From NCBI GenBank assembly GCA_023435565.1, contig JAEYRN010000029.1, forward strand, positions 62,001 to 126,000: a stretch of DNA of 64,000 nt, written 5' to 3'. This document shows positions 15,526 through 24,593 of this stretch, in pieces. Under the pieces are notes generated by a model. That model saw only the letters and a list, made by a program, of their open reading frames with translations, did not search any database and was not told the DNA's origin. Origin of the DNA: Bacillota bacterium. GTDB taxonomy: Bacteria > Bacillota > UBA4882 > UBA8346. The position numbers were made by a program, and so were the translations under genes. Each line of letters starts with the position of its first letter. Positions within the stretch are counted from its first letter, which is position 1.

Positions 15526-17856
15526 TTACATTGTCTCCGTATTTACACCTACGAATATTTTAGTTTCTATTCGGAGTTCTGCACCCGGTTGGGTCGAAAA
15601 TTCACGATCAAATATAACTACGTTTAGCGGTTCTCCATTCAATTGCTCAATAATTATAAGATTTTTGGTAATTCGCACCTTCAACTTGCGACCCCGAAAA
15701 GTAATTTTAAATGAATAGCCATTCCATTTCTCCGGTACATAAGGGCTAAGATGTAGCCGGCCACCTCTAACCATGGTTCCTGCAAAGCCTTGGATAATTG
15801 CGGCCCAACTCCCCGCCATACTAGTCAAATGGACACCATCATCGGAATCATCATTATAATTATTTAAATCAAGTCGCGCCGTACGCAAGTATAACTCATA
15901 CGCTTTTTCCGAATATCCTATCCAACTGGCCAAAATTGAATGAATGCTTGGGGATAGCGATGATTCGTGGACCGTTCTTGGTTCGTAAAAATCAAAATTT
16001 CTCCGGATACACTCAATATCAAACCGGTCCGGGAAAAAATAAATTCCCTGGATAACGTCTGCTTGCTTTATAAAACAGGAACGTAAAATTCGATCCCAGG
16101 ACCAATGTTTGTTAAGGGGCAATTCCTCTGCCGCTAAATCTTTGACCAAGATTTGTTCCTTATCCATGTATAGATCGTTTTGTTCAAAAACTCCAAGCTC
16201 TTCAAAATAGGGAAAATACATTTTGTCAATAATTTCCTGCCATTTTATGAGTTCAGAATCGGTTAAATTCGATTTCATTATTAATTCTCGATAACGTTCA
16301 TAATTATCGCTTTTAATTTCGTTTAAGGATTCCAAAGTATATCCCAGATTCCAGGCAGCCATGGTATTGGTGTACCAATTATTGTTAATATTAATCTCAT
16401 ATTCATTGGGTCCGGTGACTCCCAAAATCATATATTTACCTTTTCTCGGATTATATGAAACCCTGTCCGCCCAGAACCGACTAATCTCCAGCAAAACCTC
16501 TATCCCATATTGATAAAGATAGTTATTGTCTCCCGTATAGTTGGTATAATTATAAATCGCATAGGCAACAGCCCCATTACGATGGATCTCCTCAAAGGTT
16601 ATTTCCCATTCATTATGACATTCCCGGCCGTCGATAGTGACCATTGGGTAAAGAGCTCCCTGTAGACCTAACTTTTTAGCATTTTCTTTCGCCCTTTTCA
16701 AATGCAGATAGCGATAGTATAGAAGATTCCTAGCTACTTTCTCATTAGTGTAAAGATAAAATGGAAAACAAAAAGCTTCTGTGTCCCAGTACGTGCCGCC
16801 GCCGTATTTTTCTCCAGTAAAACCCTTGGGGCCGATGTTCAACCGTGGATCTTTTCCGGTATATGTCTGGTTTAGTTGAAAAATATTATACCGTATTCCC
16901 TGTTGGGCCCGGGGATCGCCTTCAATTACGATGTCGCTTTCATCCCATTTCAGCGCCATCGCTCGAGTATGTCCTTTAAAAAGTTCTTGATAACCTGTCC
17001 CGCTTGCCACTTTTAATTTATCTACAACAACTGATGCTATGATACCTTCAGCATAATCTCTCGACGTACATACCATAACAAACTTATTAATTTCAATTAT
17101 TTTGCCTTGTTCAACCTGTACCTTTACCTGATGTCCCACCAGTTTTTCTGCTGTCGTGGGCTTTTTTTCCGGAAAAATCTCTATCCCATCCAGGAAAAAT
17201 CTCGAACAAGTAGCGGTGGCTAAAAGGAAATTGCTTTTTTTTGTTTTCGTTACCAGTAATGCCTCTTCAAAGTTGACGGTTTTATTAACTTCCTCCCAAA
17301 ACATCTCCCCGTAATTGGAGTCTTCATTAACGACATTGCTATCCAGAATAGGGGAAAATGAGATTTCTCCGGAATAATTCAAAGGCTTTATGCGAATCGA
17401 AATACATGCCAAGTTAGGTTCAGCCATACTTAAAAATCGTTCGAAACTAAATGTGGTTTCTTTCCCGTCTTCATCGCTCCATTTAAATGAGCGTATCAAT
17501 TTACCTTCTTTCATGTCAAGCTCGCGCCGGAAATTTATAATCCTACATTTTGCTAAATCCAAGGTTTTGGTATTAACTGTGATACCAGTGCCAATCCAAT
17601 TAGTCGAATTAATCACTTTGGCAAAAAACTCGGGGTAGCCATTTTTCCACCAACCAACCCGGGTTTTATCCGGATAAAAAATCCCCGCAATGTAAGTCCC
17701 TTGAAGACTGTCTCCCGAATAACCCTCTTCAAAAAAACCCCTTATCCCCATATGTTCATTTCCTAGGCTGAAGATACTTTCGGAAAACCTGTTAGTTTTC
17801 GGATCAAAACCTTCTTCAATTACCTTCCAGTTATCAATAAAGAACTTATCAATCAT
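15526..17856 (-). CDS. Glycoside hydrolase family 65 phosphorylase
   Basis: About 776 residues, the usual size for GH65 disaccharide phosphorylases (maltose, trehalose, kojibiose and relatives), which split alpha-glucosides with phosphate to give beta-glucose 1-phosphate. Family motifs seen include YGGGTYWDTE, the general acid glutamate in GPNEYE (near residue 483) and the phosphate-site KQADV motif near residue 590. No signal peptide, so cytoplasmic. It is divergent from a sugar ABC operon, which probably delivers its substrate. The ATG follows GGAGG; a TTG just before it is possible. The exact disaccharide cannot be told from sequence by eye. Confidence 0.9.
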   Translation of the reverse strand: MIDKFFIDNWKVIEEGFDPKTNRFSESIFSLGNEHMGIRGFFEEGYSGDSLQGTYIAGIFYPDKTRVGWWKNGYPEFFAKVINSTNWIGTGITVNTKTLDLAKCRIINFRRELDMKEGKLIRSFKWSDEDGKETTFSFERFLSMAEPNLACISIRIKPLNYSGEISFSPILDSNVVNEDSNYGEMFWEEVNKTVNFEEALLVTKTKKSNFLLATATCSRFFLDGIEIFPEKKPTTAEKLVGHQVKVQVEQGKIIEINKFVMVCTSRDYAEGIIASVVVDKLKVASGTGYQELFKGHTRAMALKWDESDIVIEGDPRAQQGIRYNIFQLNQTYTGKDPRLNIGPKGFTGEKYGGGTYWDTEAFCFPFYLYTNEKVARNLLYYRYLHLKRAKENAKKLGLQGALYPMVTIDGRECHNEWEITFEEIHRNGAVAYAIYNYTNYTGDNNYLYQYGIEVLLEISRFWADRVSYNPRKGKYMILGVTGPNEYEININNNWYTNTMAAWNLGYTLESLNEIKSDNYERYRELIMKSNLTDSELIKWQEIIDKMYFPYFEELGVFEQNDLYMDKEQILVKDLAAEELPLNKHWSWDRILRSCFIKQADVIQGIYFFPDRFDIECIRRNFDFYEPRTVHESSLSPSIHSILASWIGYSEKAYELYLRTARLDLNNYNDDSDDGVHLTSMAGSWAAIIQGFAGTMVRGGRLHLSPYVPEKWNGYSFKITFRGRKLKVRITKNLIIIEQLNGEPLNVVIFDREFSTQPGAELRIETKIFVGVNTETM

Positions 17857-18109
17857 CAATAAAACCTCCGGAATAATTAAAAGTTCAAATAAATGTATTG
17901 GCCATAATCATTACCTTTATAATTGTTAGCAAATATCTAGTCGCCTTGTCTCAAACTTATTCTTTGGTGATAAAGCCAAAAACAGGAGATTATAAATAGC
18001 ATAAATAGCAATACTTACCTAATATTATATAAGTAATTTTTATTTTTGTTTATCAAGCAAGCTTTTTCATTAATATAATAATCGAATTTTCGCCTTGCCA
18101 GTACTATTA

Positions 18110-18139
18110 TTGACAGCAATTATAAATCGTTTGTAAGAT
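18110..18139 (+). promoter_or_regulatory. Likely sigma-A promoter of the sugar ABC operon
   Basis: TTGACA at 18110-18115 and TAAGAT at 18134-18139 are 18 bases apart. The -35 is perfect and the -10 matches four of six. It lies about 140 bases upstream of the binding-protein gene, with an operator downstream. Confidence 0.45.
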
Positions 18140-18187
18140 TTACCATCACAAGAGGGAGTTTGGGAGGAACAAAAAATAATTAATATG

Positions 18188-18201
18188 TGTAAACGTTAGC
18201 A
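18188..18201 (+). promoter_or_regulatory. cre / LacI-family operator
   Basis: TGTAAACGTTAGCA matches every position of the catabolite-responsive element consensus TGWAARCGYTWNCW. It lies in the divergent region between the GH65 gene and the sugar ABC operon, about 50 bases past the proposed promoter, where CcpA or a local LacI-type repressor would block transcription. Confidence 0.75.
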
Positions 18202-18278
18202 CGATTATTCGTCTTCATAGGAGGTGGTCAAGAGCTTCTTAAATCTTTAAGTTATGGAAAGATCAAAGGAGGGTAATA

Positions 18279-19526
18279 ATGAAAAAACATTGGACTAAAG
18301 GGCTATTCCTGATTTTAATCTTGGCTTTTATCAGTAGTAATGTTGGTGCAACCAATGAAGTTAAACTTAATCTCTTCTTTTATAAACAAGAGATTTCCAA
18401 AGAACTCAAAGAGATGACCGAAGCCTTTACCAAGACCCACCCGACTATTTCAATCGATCTGGAGATCGTTCCCAACGATAGCATGACTGTATTAAAAACC
18501 AGAATGTCCAGCGGTCAGGCTCCGGATATTATCCAATTGCAATCCTATTCAAATGTGTTCGAATTTGCCAATGCCGGTTGGTTGTTAAATTTGTCGAACG
18601 AACCGGTTATGGCCAAAGTAGTCCCGGATACTAAAAACTCCGTTACATATAAGGGCAAAGCATATGCTTTACCCATGGACGTGGCAGGTATCGGCATTAT
18701 CTATAATAAGGACATATTCAAAAAATACGGCCTAAAGCCTCCTGCGACTTTTGATGAATTGAAGAATGCATGCGCTACGCTGAAGAAAAATAAGGTGACT
18801 CCTTTTGCTTCCATGTTTAAAGTCAATTGGTCGCTGGGCCACTTCCTTTCAATGGCCCACACTTCTTTAGCCGGCCCGAAAGTATTACCCTGGATTGAAT
18901 CAATGAACTCCGGAAAGGGTTCTTTCGCCGATCCGGTCAACGTGGCGGAACTATTCAAAATCTTGGATTTTTACAAAGCCAACTCCGATCCTAAAGCCGC
19001 CGAATTCGACTGGAACGAACAACAAGCTTCTTTCGCCAATGGCGAAGCCGCGATGATGGTCCAAGGACTTTGGTCTTACGGCGCCGCTATTGGAACCAAT
19101 CCCAAATTGAATTGCGGCTTTATCCCATTCCCATGTACCAATAATGTTAAAGATACCAAACTCTTCGCCGATGTCGACTCAACATTTGCTCTATCGGCCA
19201 CCTCAAGTCCGGAAAAGATTAAGGCCGCCAAAGTTTTTCTTGAATGGTTAGGCACTCCGGAAGCCATTAAGCTGTGGGTTGAAAAGTGCAAACTGGTCCC
19301 AACCTTCAAAGGCGCCGATGTAAAGTCGATGGACGCTCCATTCCAAGATTTGGTTTCATATCTCAACTCAGGTAAAACCAATCCCTGGGCTTTTAGTATG
19401 TATCCGGTCGCCGCCTTTGAAGACGCCACCAAAAACGGAGCCCAGGAGTATTTGTTCGGCCGCAAAAACGCCCGGCAAGTAGTCGAATACATCGATGACA
19501 CCTGGAAAAAATCAGTTCAGAAATAA
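18279..19526 (+). CDS. Sugar ABC transporter substrate-binding protein
   Basis: 415 residues of the extracellular solute-binding protein family 1 (MalE-like). The signal peptide ends near residue 25 (VGA before TNEV) with no lipobox cysteine, so the protein appears to be cleaved by signal peptidase I and left soluble. This is unusual for a monoderm Gram-positive, where such proteins are normally lipid-anchored. The body shows the type 1 pattern SGQAPDIIQLQS and the hinge VAGIGIIYNK. It is the first gene of the operon, with GGAGGG before its ATG. The likely substrate is an oligosaccharide or disaccharide handled by the adjacent GH65 enzyme. Confidence 0.88.
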   Translation: MKKHWTKGLFLILILAFISSNVGATNEVKLNLFFYKQEISKELKEMTEAFTKTHPTISIDLEIVPNDSMTVLKTRMSSGQAPDIIQLQSYSNVFEFANAGWLLNLSNEPVMAKVVPDTKNSVTYKGKAYALPMDVAGIGIIYNKDIFKKYGLKPPATFDELKNACATLKKNKVTPFASMFKVNWSLGHFLSMAHTSLAGPKVLPWIESMNSGKGSFADPVNVAELFKILDFYKANSDPKAAEFDWNEQQASFANGEAAMMVQGLWSYGAAIGTNPKLNCGFIPFPCTNNVKDTKLFADVDSTFALSATSSPEKIKAAKVFLEWLGTPEAIKLWVEKCKLVPTFKGADVKSMDAPFQDLVSYLNSGKTNPWAFSMYPVAAFEDATKNGAQEYLFGRKNARQVVEYIDDTWKKSVQK

Positions 19527-19573
19527 GTACTATCAGAAAGATAAGTGGGCAACATCCAACTCAAAAATACTTT

Positions 19574-19637
19574 CTCTATGTCTCTGAGTCTCTGTGGCAA
19601 ATTATACTATGGGCCACGGAGACACTGAGACATAGAG
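19574..19637. repeat. Dispersed inverted repeat of the 'CACGGAGACAC...' family
   Basis: Near-perfect 25-bp arms (CTCTATGTCTCTGAGTCTCT and its complement ending ACATAGAG) surround a 14-base loop. The same words occur at 23083-23123. It sits inside the sugar ABC operon between the first and second genes. Confidence 0.8.
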
Positions 19638-19677
19638 TTGAAAAATGATTTTTTCATCGAAAATGCTATCGATGCTT

Positions 19678-19738
19678 GTCGATCCACGTCAACTTTCCAT
19701 TGGTTCGCTTGGGTTAACCGGAGGTTGACGTGGACGAC
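19678..19738. repeat. Dispersed hairpin element, copy 2
   Basis: Arms 19678-19693 and 19724-19738 pair as GTCGATCCACGTCAAC with GTTGACGTGGACGAC. Compared with copy 1 at 3215-3279 the inner stem changed on both sides, keeping complementarity, while the loop string CTTGGGT(T/C)AA..GGAG is kept. It ends 33 bases before the first permease start. Confidence 0.7.
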
Positions 19739-19771
19739 TATTTATTCTTCTTTTTACAGAAAGGAGACAAA

Positions 19772-21103
19772 ATGATCGCCTCGAAAAAAAGCAAGGCTTT
19801 TTACTTTTGTCTTTTCTTACTTCCGGCATTCTTAACTTATACGCTGTTCTTCATCATCCCTTTTTTACAAGGAATTCTCTATTCATTTACCGATTGGAAC
19901 GGTATCGTCCCTGAAATCCCATTTAACATGAGTAAAACCGATTTTAACGAAAAAGTTATCGGAAAGCTTCATCGCCAAAAGGATCTCGACTTTATCCGGA
20001 AATACTATAGATTAGATGAAACCGGCGAAAATTATCACTTATCCAACTGGATTGAAGACGGTAAAGAAACCCGTCAAATAACCACCTCTGAAAGGCGGAA
20101 AATAAAACGGATTCTAAAATCAGTTAACATTACTTCCATTAAGTTTATTGGGTTTAAAAACTACCGGGATATGTTCCAAAACGATGAAAGATTTATACCG
20201 CGGATTGAAAAAAGATACCTGTTTAATGAATTCGACGATTTGCCCGAGGCTATTCCCGCTAAAACTTTTGACAAAAATCTCCTGAATCATATCTCTCAAA
20301 GAAACGAACAAGCATTTGTGCTAAGCTTTTACAAGTTTAATCAAAAGAAAGACGCATATTTGCTTGAACAAGATATTTCCGACAGTGACACGGATAAGTT
20401 AAAAACGACAATAAGCGAACATATGTACCAAAACATCTTTATCCCCGGTGTTATCGGATTTACTTTGTTTTTTGCCTTTTTTAATATCATATTCTCTAAT
20501 TTGTTAGCCTTATTATTGGCTCTGATACTGGATGCAAAAATGAAAACCCGCAATATATTACGATCAATATTCTTCCTTCCCAATGTATTCAGTTTAATTA
20601 TTGTCGCTTTTATTTGGTCATTCATTTTCCGGTTGATTTTACCGGCCATAACCGGGATTTCAATTTGGCTGGGCAGTATTGATTTGGCGCCCTATGCCGT
20701 CCTGATGGTAACTATCTGGCAAGGATGCGGTTATTTAATGATTATCTATCTGGCCGGATTGCAGACTATTCCGGTTGAAATCACGGAAGTCGCCTCAATC
20801 GACGGGGCCAACTGGTTTCAACGGCTTAACCGGGTTACACTTCCATTGCTGTTGCCGGCGATGACCATCTGCCTTTTTTATAGCCTCTCGAGTTCTTTAA
20901 AAACTTTTGACGTGATTATGGCCTTAACGAGCGGAGGACCAGGATATGTCACCACACCAATTGTGCTGGACATCTATTTTAACGCCTTTAATAACAACCA
21001 GTTCGGCTATGCCACCGCTAAGGCGGTATTCCTCTGCGTAATCATTATGTTGGTAACCGGCATTCAACTGTTTCTGATGAAAAAAAGGGAGGTGGAATTA
21101 TGA
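19772..21103 (+). CDS. Sugar ABC transporter permease, MalF-like
   Basis: 443 residues from the ATG after AAAGGAGAC. Helix 1 (about residues 8-35) is followed by an unusually long extracytoplasmic region (about residues 40-210, rich in charged residues). The remaining five helices and the binding-protein-dependent permease EAA loop (EVASIDGANWFQRLNRV) then follow. The large loop is reminiscent of the P2 domain of MalF, which docks the binding protein, although I see no clear sequence match. Its last bases overlap the next permease start (ATGA). No ATPase gene is nearby, so a shared MsmX-type ATPase is expected. Confidence 0.9.
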   Translation: MIASKKSKAFYFCLFLLPAFLTYTLFFIIPFLQGILYSFTDWNGIVPEIPFNMSKTDFNEKVIGKLHRQKDLDFIRKYYRLDETGENYHLSNWIEDGKETRQITTSERRKIKRILKSVNITSIKFIGFKNYRDMFQNDERFIPRIEKRYLFNEFDDLPEAIPAKTFDKNLLNHISQRNEQAFVLSFYKFNQKKDAYLLEQDISDSDTDKLKTTISEHMYQNIFIPGVIGFTLFFAFFNIIFSNLLALLLALILDAKMKTRNILRSIFFLPNVFSLIIVAFIWSFIFRLILPAITGISIWLGSIDLAPYAVLMVTIWQGCGYLMIIYLAGLQTIPVEITEVASIDGANWFQRLNRVTLPLLLPAMTICLFYSLSSSLKTFDVIMALTSGGPGYVTTPIVLDIYFNAFNNNQFGYATAKAVFLCVIIMLVTGIQLFLMKKREVEL

Positions 21104-21960
21104 AAACTTTAATCTCTCTGTTTAAAAGAAACGAAGCTTCGGCCCCCTATCAAAAATATGGCCTCCTCATTATGGAAATCATAATGGTTCTAATTGGGAC
21201 CCTCTTTCTTTTTCCAGCCTTAATTACCTTGCTAAATTCCTTTAAAACCAATACTGAAATAGTGTTAAATCCAATTTCCCTGCCCAGATCATTTAATTTT
21301 CAAAATTATCTCAACGCCTGGAAAGAAATGAACTTTCCGGTAGTATTGACCAATACTTTCATCATCACTTTATTTAGTACTTTGGGTATCATACTAGTCA
21401 GCTCAATGGCGGCCTATATTCTGGTCCGGTCCAAGACGCGGGTCAGTTGGATTCTATTCTTGATTTTTACCTTCTCGATGGTGGTCCCTTTTCAAACAAT
21501 TATGGTCCCTTTGGTCCAAACCGCAAAAGACTACGATTTAAAAAGCGTTTTAGGGATTATTCCGATCTACATCGGTTTAGGCTGCCCTCTGGCAATTTTC
21601 ATGTTTCATGGTTTCATCAAAGGGATACCGGTAGAAATTGATGAATCGGCGGCAATTGACGGCGCCAACCCGCTACGGGCCTTTTTTCAACTGATATTCC
21701 CTTTGTTGAAACCAATCACCGCCACCATCGCCATCTTGGATGTACTCTGGATTTGGAACGATTTCCTATTACCATTGATTATCCTGCCGAAACAATCAAC
21801 TTTGCAATTGGCCCAGTACGGCTTCTTCAGCTTGTTCAAACGCGAATACTCGCTAGCCATGGCCTCATTGGTCCTTTCGGCCTCACCGATTGTCATTTTC
21901 TACCTAGCAATGCAAAAATATATCGTCAAAGGAATCGCCGCCGGAGCGGTAAAGGGATAG
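21100..21960 (+). CDS. Sugar ABC transporter permease, MalG-like
   Basis: 286 residues with six predicted helices and the conserved EAA motif (EIDESAAIDGANPLRAFFQLIFP) in the cytoplasmic loop that contacts the ATPase. It overlaps the MalF-like gene by four bases, showing translational coupling, and closes the operon. Together with the binding protein it forms a carbohydrate uptake CUT1-type importer. Confidence 0.92.
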   Translation: MKTLISLFKRNEASAPYQKYGLLIMEIIMVLIGTLFLFPALITLLNSFKTNTEIVLNPISLPRSFNFQNYLNAWKEMNFPVVLTNTFIITLFSTLGIILVSSMAAYILVRSKTRVSWILFLIFTFSMVVPFQTIMVPLVQTAKDYDLKSVLGIIPIYIGLGCPLAIFMFHGFIKGIPVEIDESAAIDGANPLRAFFQLIFPLLKPITATIAILDVLWIWNDFLLPLIILPKQSTLQLAQYGFFSLFKREYSLAMASLVLSASPIVIFYLAMQKYIVKGIAAGAVKG

Positions 21961-22159
21961 TATCAACATCACTATCCCTGCCGAATCCCTATTCTGGATA
22001 ATTTGGGAGGCTGTCTATGTATGGCTGATCGAGGGACCGGGCCTTGTCCATCCCAGGCCGGTAGTTGACTACTACATTCATCTGTTCGGTTCAGTCCTGT
22101 ATGGACTGAGCTTGGGAATGCTATTTAAAAAGTATTTGGTGAAAGAAGCGATCCGTTGA
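21953..22159 (+). pseudogene. Possible C-terminal gene remnant after the permease
   Basis: A frame open from 21953 to the TGA at 22157 has no usable start codon, yet reads like a membrane protein tail: LFWIIWEAVYVWLIEGPG, then DYYIHLFGSVLYGLSLGMLF and a basic end. The codon usage looks natural. It may be the end of a deleted gene or a gene using an unusual start. I do not recognise the family. Confidence 0.3.
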
Positions 22160-22238
22160 ACAATCTTGATTAAAAAGCATCAAAGGCTCAGAAAAACTAC
22201 ATGAACTTCTCCCCATATCTCTATGTTTCCATGGCTAA

Positions 22239-23057
22239 TCATGTATTTTCCCGAACAAACCAATCAATCAACCGTCTTGAAATACTGGATTTACCGGGGG
22301 GAATCTCCGGAAGATTCCCAGCCGAATACCAGGCGGCGTCAACAATTTCCTTATTATCAATGACAATCTCACCGGATGCGTATTGGGCCGTAAAACCGAT
22401 CATTAACGAATCGGGAAAAGGCCAAGGCTGACTGGCAAAATATTTGATCTCCTTTACTTCAATCCCGACTTCTTCGCGAATCTCCCGCCTAACGCAGTCT
22501 TCCAACGATTCTCCCGGTTCGACAAATCCTGCCAGCACACTATACATGGCAGTTGGGAACCGTCCGGCGCGCGCTAAAAGGATCTGCCGATCCCTGACGA
22601 CAGCCACAATCACCGCCGGAGAAATACGAGGGTATACAATCTGACCGCAGCTAACGCATTTTAAAGCACTTTCCTCAGGTACTCCAATCATCGCCGCCCC
22701 GCAACAACCGCAATATTTATTCTTACTTGCCCAATATGTTAAGTGGAACGCCCGGGAGATTAACGGAAACCAATCATCCTGAACCGATCTGTATAATTGG
22801 CGTAAACCATTGAAAGAAAATCCTTGGCCTGCGTTTTTTCTATCCAAATTTGCCGCATAACAATCACTGCCATCCACGGACCCGATATATAGATAATCGG
22901 TAAAGTCAAAACCTCGTTCCTTCATATTTGATAGAAACGGAACTCCGGTTTTAGCATCGTCGTCCCTTGTTAGGAGAAGTTCGCCATCAAAAAACAAAAA
23001 CCAATACCCTTCCGGTGGGTCCTTGGTTAAAATATCAAACCCCGGTGTAAAATTCAT
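22239..23057 (-). CDS. nudC: NADH pyrophosphatase, NudC-like Nudix hydrolase
   Basis: About 272 residues. An N-terminal domain is followed by a zinc ribbon (CGCCG and CVSCGQ), the YPRISPAVI motif and a full Nudix box (GFVEPGESLEDCVRREIREEVG). The QPWPFPDSLM motif downstream is characteristic of NudC. It hydrolyses NADH/NAD+ or decaps NAD-capped RNA. The frame extends about 29 codons further upstream, but that extension (ATETQRHRE) is a translation of a dispersed repeat. I therefore start at the ATG after AAAGGCGG. Confidence 0.9.
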   Translation of the reverse strand: MNFTPGFDILTKDPPEGYWFLFFDGELLLTRDDDAKTGVPFLSNMKERGFDFTDYLYIGSVDGSDCYAANLDRKNAGQGFSFNGLRQLYRSVQDDWFPLISRAFHLTYWASKNKYCGCCGAAMIGVPEESALKCVSCGQIVYPRISPAVIVAVVRDRQILLARAGRFPTAMYSVLAGFVEPGESLEDCVRREIREEVGIEVKEIKYFASQPWPFPDSLMIGFTAQYASGEIVIDNKEIVDAAWYSAGNLPEIPPGKSSISRRLIDWFVRENT

Positions 23058-23082
23058 CAAATTATCCGCCTTTAGTTTTGTT

Positions 23083-23123
23083 GTTATTACTTCTCTGTGT
23101 CTCTGTGTCTCGGTGGCTAATTG
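23083..23123. repeat. Dispersed repeat of the 'CTCTGTGTCTCTGTG' family
   Basis: TTACTTCTCTGTGTCTCTGTGTCTCGGTGGC is the same repeat family as the arms at 19574-19637. It lies directly upstream of the NudC start and is open in the same frame. Confidence 0.7.
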
Positions 23124-23144
23124 TTTATAATTCAGTACTTTCAT

Positions 23145-23690
23145 CTATATATCGTGCTGGAATTTAACTTCACACGAAAGTATCTCTTCCATCGGTTTAC
23201 ACTTGATTAACTCAACTTGGGATATCGTCGCTTTTATTGGGAATTGAATATCCATCAATATACTTACCGACTCTAAGACTTCCGCCTTGGTTAGTTTTGC
23301 CGCCAATGTGCAGTGTGGAACCCAATGGTCCGGAGTATAGTATTTTACGAAGTTTCCGATCAGCCCGCCTAATTTCTGATAAAATCTGCTGTGAATATTG
23401 TTTAAGTTATCATCTTTTACGGGAGATAGGTAAACAACACTCTGATCCGCCGGGAAAATACCGATACTGCTAAATAGAACGCCGGTTCCTTCCACTTCCA
23501 GCGCAAACTGTTTGATTTCATTGGTTAAATCTCTTTCTTTTTCATCGTTCCAGGCGGCTAAGGTTATATGCGGCCTAATACCGACATCAAGCATATATCG
23601 GTTTATTCCCGCATCGCATATATTCTCCATAATACTTAATAACCGAGCCTGACTTTGCTCGTCAAAGTATAATACGACCGCGTAATCCAT
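23145..23690 (-). CDS. 2'-5' RNA ligase-like 2H phosphoesterase
   Basis: 181 residues with the two HxT motifs that define the 2H phosphoesterase superfamily: RPHITLA near residue 40 and VPHCTLA near residue 128. Members hydrolyse or form 2',5' or cyclic phosphodiester bonds in RNA or nucleotides; the substrate here is unknown. It follows the nitroreductase-like gene by 16 bases and precedes nudC, so these may form a small operon. Cytoplasmic, no signal peptide. Confidence 0.82.
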   Translation of the reverse strand: MDYAVVLYFDEQSQARLLSIMENICDAGINRYMLDVGIRPHITLAAWNDEKERDLTNEIKQFALEVEGTGVLFSSIGIFPADQSVVYLSPVKDDNLNNIHSRFYQKLGGLIGNFVKYYTPDHWVPHCTLAAKLTKAEVLESVSILMDIQFPIKATISQVELIKCKPMEEILSCEVKFQHDI

Positions 23691-23706
23691 ATTATCATCG
23701 CTCCAG

Positions 23707-24552
23707 TTATATTGATAGTCTCCAAACCGCTCTCCCGGAATCTTCGCTTACAGTTACCTCCGGATTATACCCTTTATCAATTAATCCGAGCCAAATATGA
23801 GAAGCGCAGATACCGATATCGACGTTGGGGTGCTCCCATTTAAAATGCTTATATCCGATTGGCATGGCAACAATTATCGTTTTGAAATTATCCGTGAAAG
23901 CAAACCTCCACATTTGGGAATTCGCGGCAGACGGCGCTTTACGTCCCAAATCAAGGGCATATAAAATATCACCGGAAAGCTTGTCGTAATCATTCGGATT
24001 CTCAAGTAATTCTTTTATTTCCTTTCGTTTGAAGCTGATTGTCTTTTTGGTAATTCTGTCCAAAAGACGAAGCCCCCTGTCTTCGTAATAGCCCAGCGGA
24101 GTAATGCATATTACTCGTTTGCCTGTGGTTATGCCTTTGGAATATCCATAACCCATGTTTGATTCTTTTATCTGCTCGGCAGTTTGTAAATGAGGCATTA
24201 ATCGCTCCAGTTCCGCTAGTTTATAATGCCCGTACCAACAGGTTGAAAGGCCTTTGCTTTGCGCGAAGAGTATCAGCAACTCTCCGATGAAACCCGCCTT
24301 AGAAATGGACATAAAATCCGTTTCCGTTATCAAAGCAATGTTGTTTGGCGGAGACTTCATGGTCATATAAAGAGTTCCGGTCGGCTCAGCATTAAAAAAT
24401 TTAATCTCAACGTTATGCTCGAAAGGGACCGCTATTGATTTTGCATAGTTTTTTACAGATTCAAGAACATCCGTATCAATCTCAATCATTTTATAACTAC
24501 GAACCGAACGCCGTGAATCAATCGTTGGTTTTATTGGAAATGGAACCATCAT
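23707..24552 (-). CDS. Nitroreductase-like flavoprotein (TM1586 type)
   Basis: About 281 residues resembling the putative nitroreductase family typified by Thermotoga TM1586: two related nitroreductase half-domains in one chain, with an RRSVRSYK start motif near residue 15 and GRKAPSAANSQMWRF near residue 205. Likely binds FMN and reduces small electrophiles, but the natural substrate is unknown. I chose the ATG eight bases after GAGG. It is followed closely by the 2H phosphoesterase gene. Confidence 0.75.
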   Translation of the reverse strand: MMVPFPIKPTIDSRRSVRSYKMIEIDTDVLESVKNYAKSIAVPFEHNVEIKFFNAEPTGTLYMTMKSPPNNIALITETDFMSISKAGFIGELLILFAQSKGLSTCWYGHYKLAELERLMPHLQTAEQIKESNMGYGYSKGITTGKRVICITPLGYYEDRGLRLLDRITKKTISFKRKEIKELLENPNDYDKLSGDILYALDLGRKAPSAANSQMWRFAFTDNFKTIIVAMPIGYKHFKWEHPNVDIGICASHIWLGLIDKGYNPEVTVSEDSGRAVWRLSI

Positions 24553-24593
24553 AGGCAGCACCTCAAATATTACATATTTTAATAAGTCTTTCC

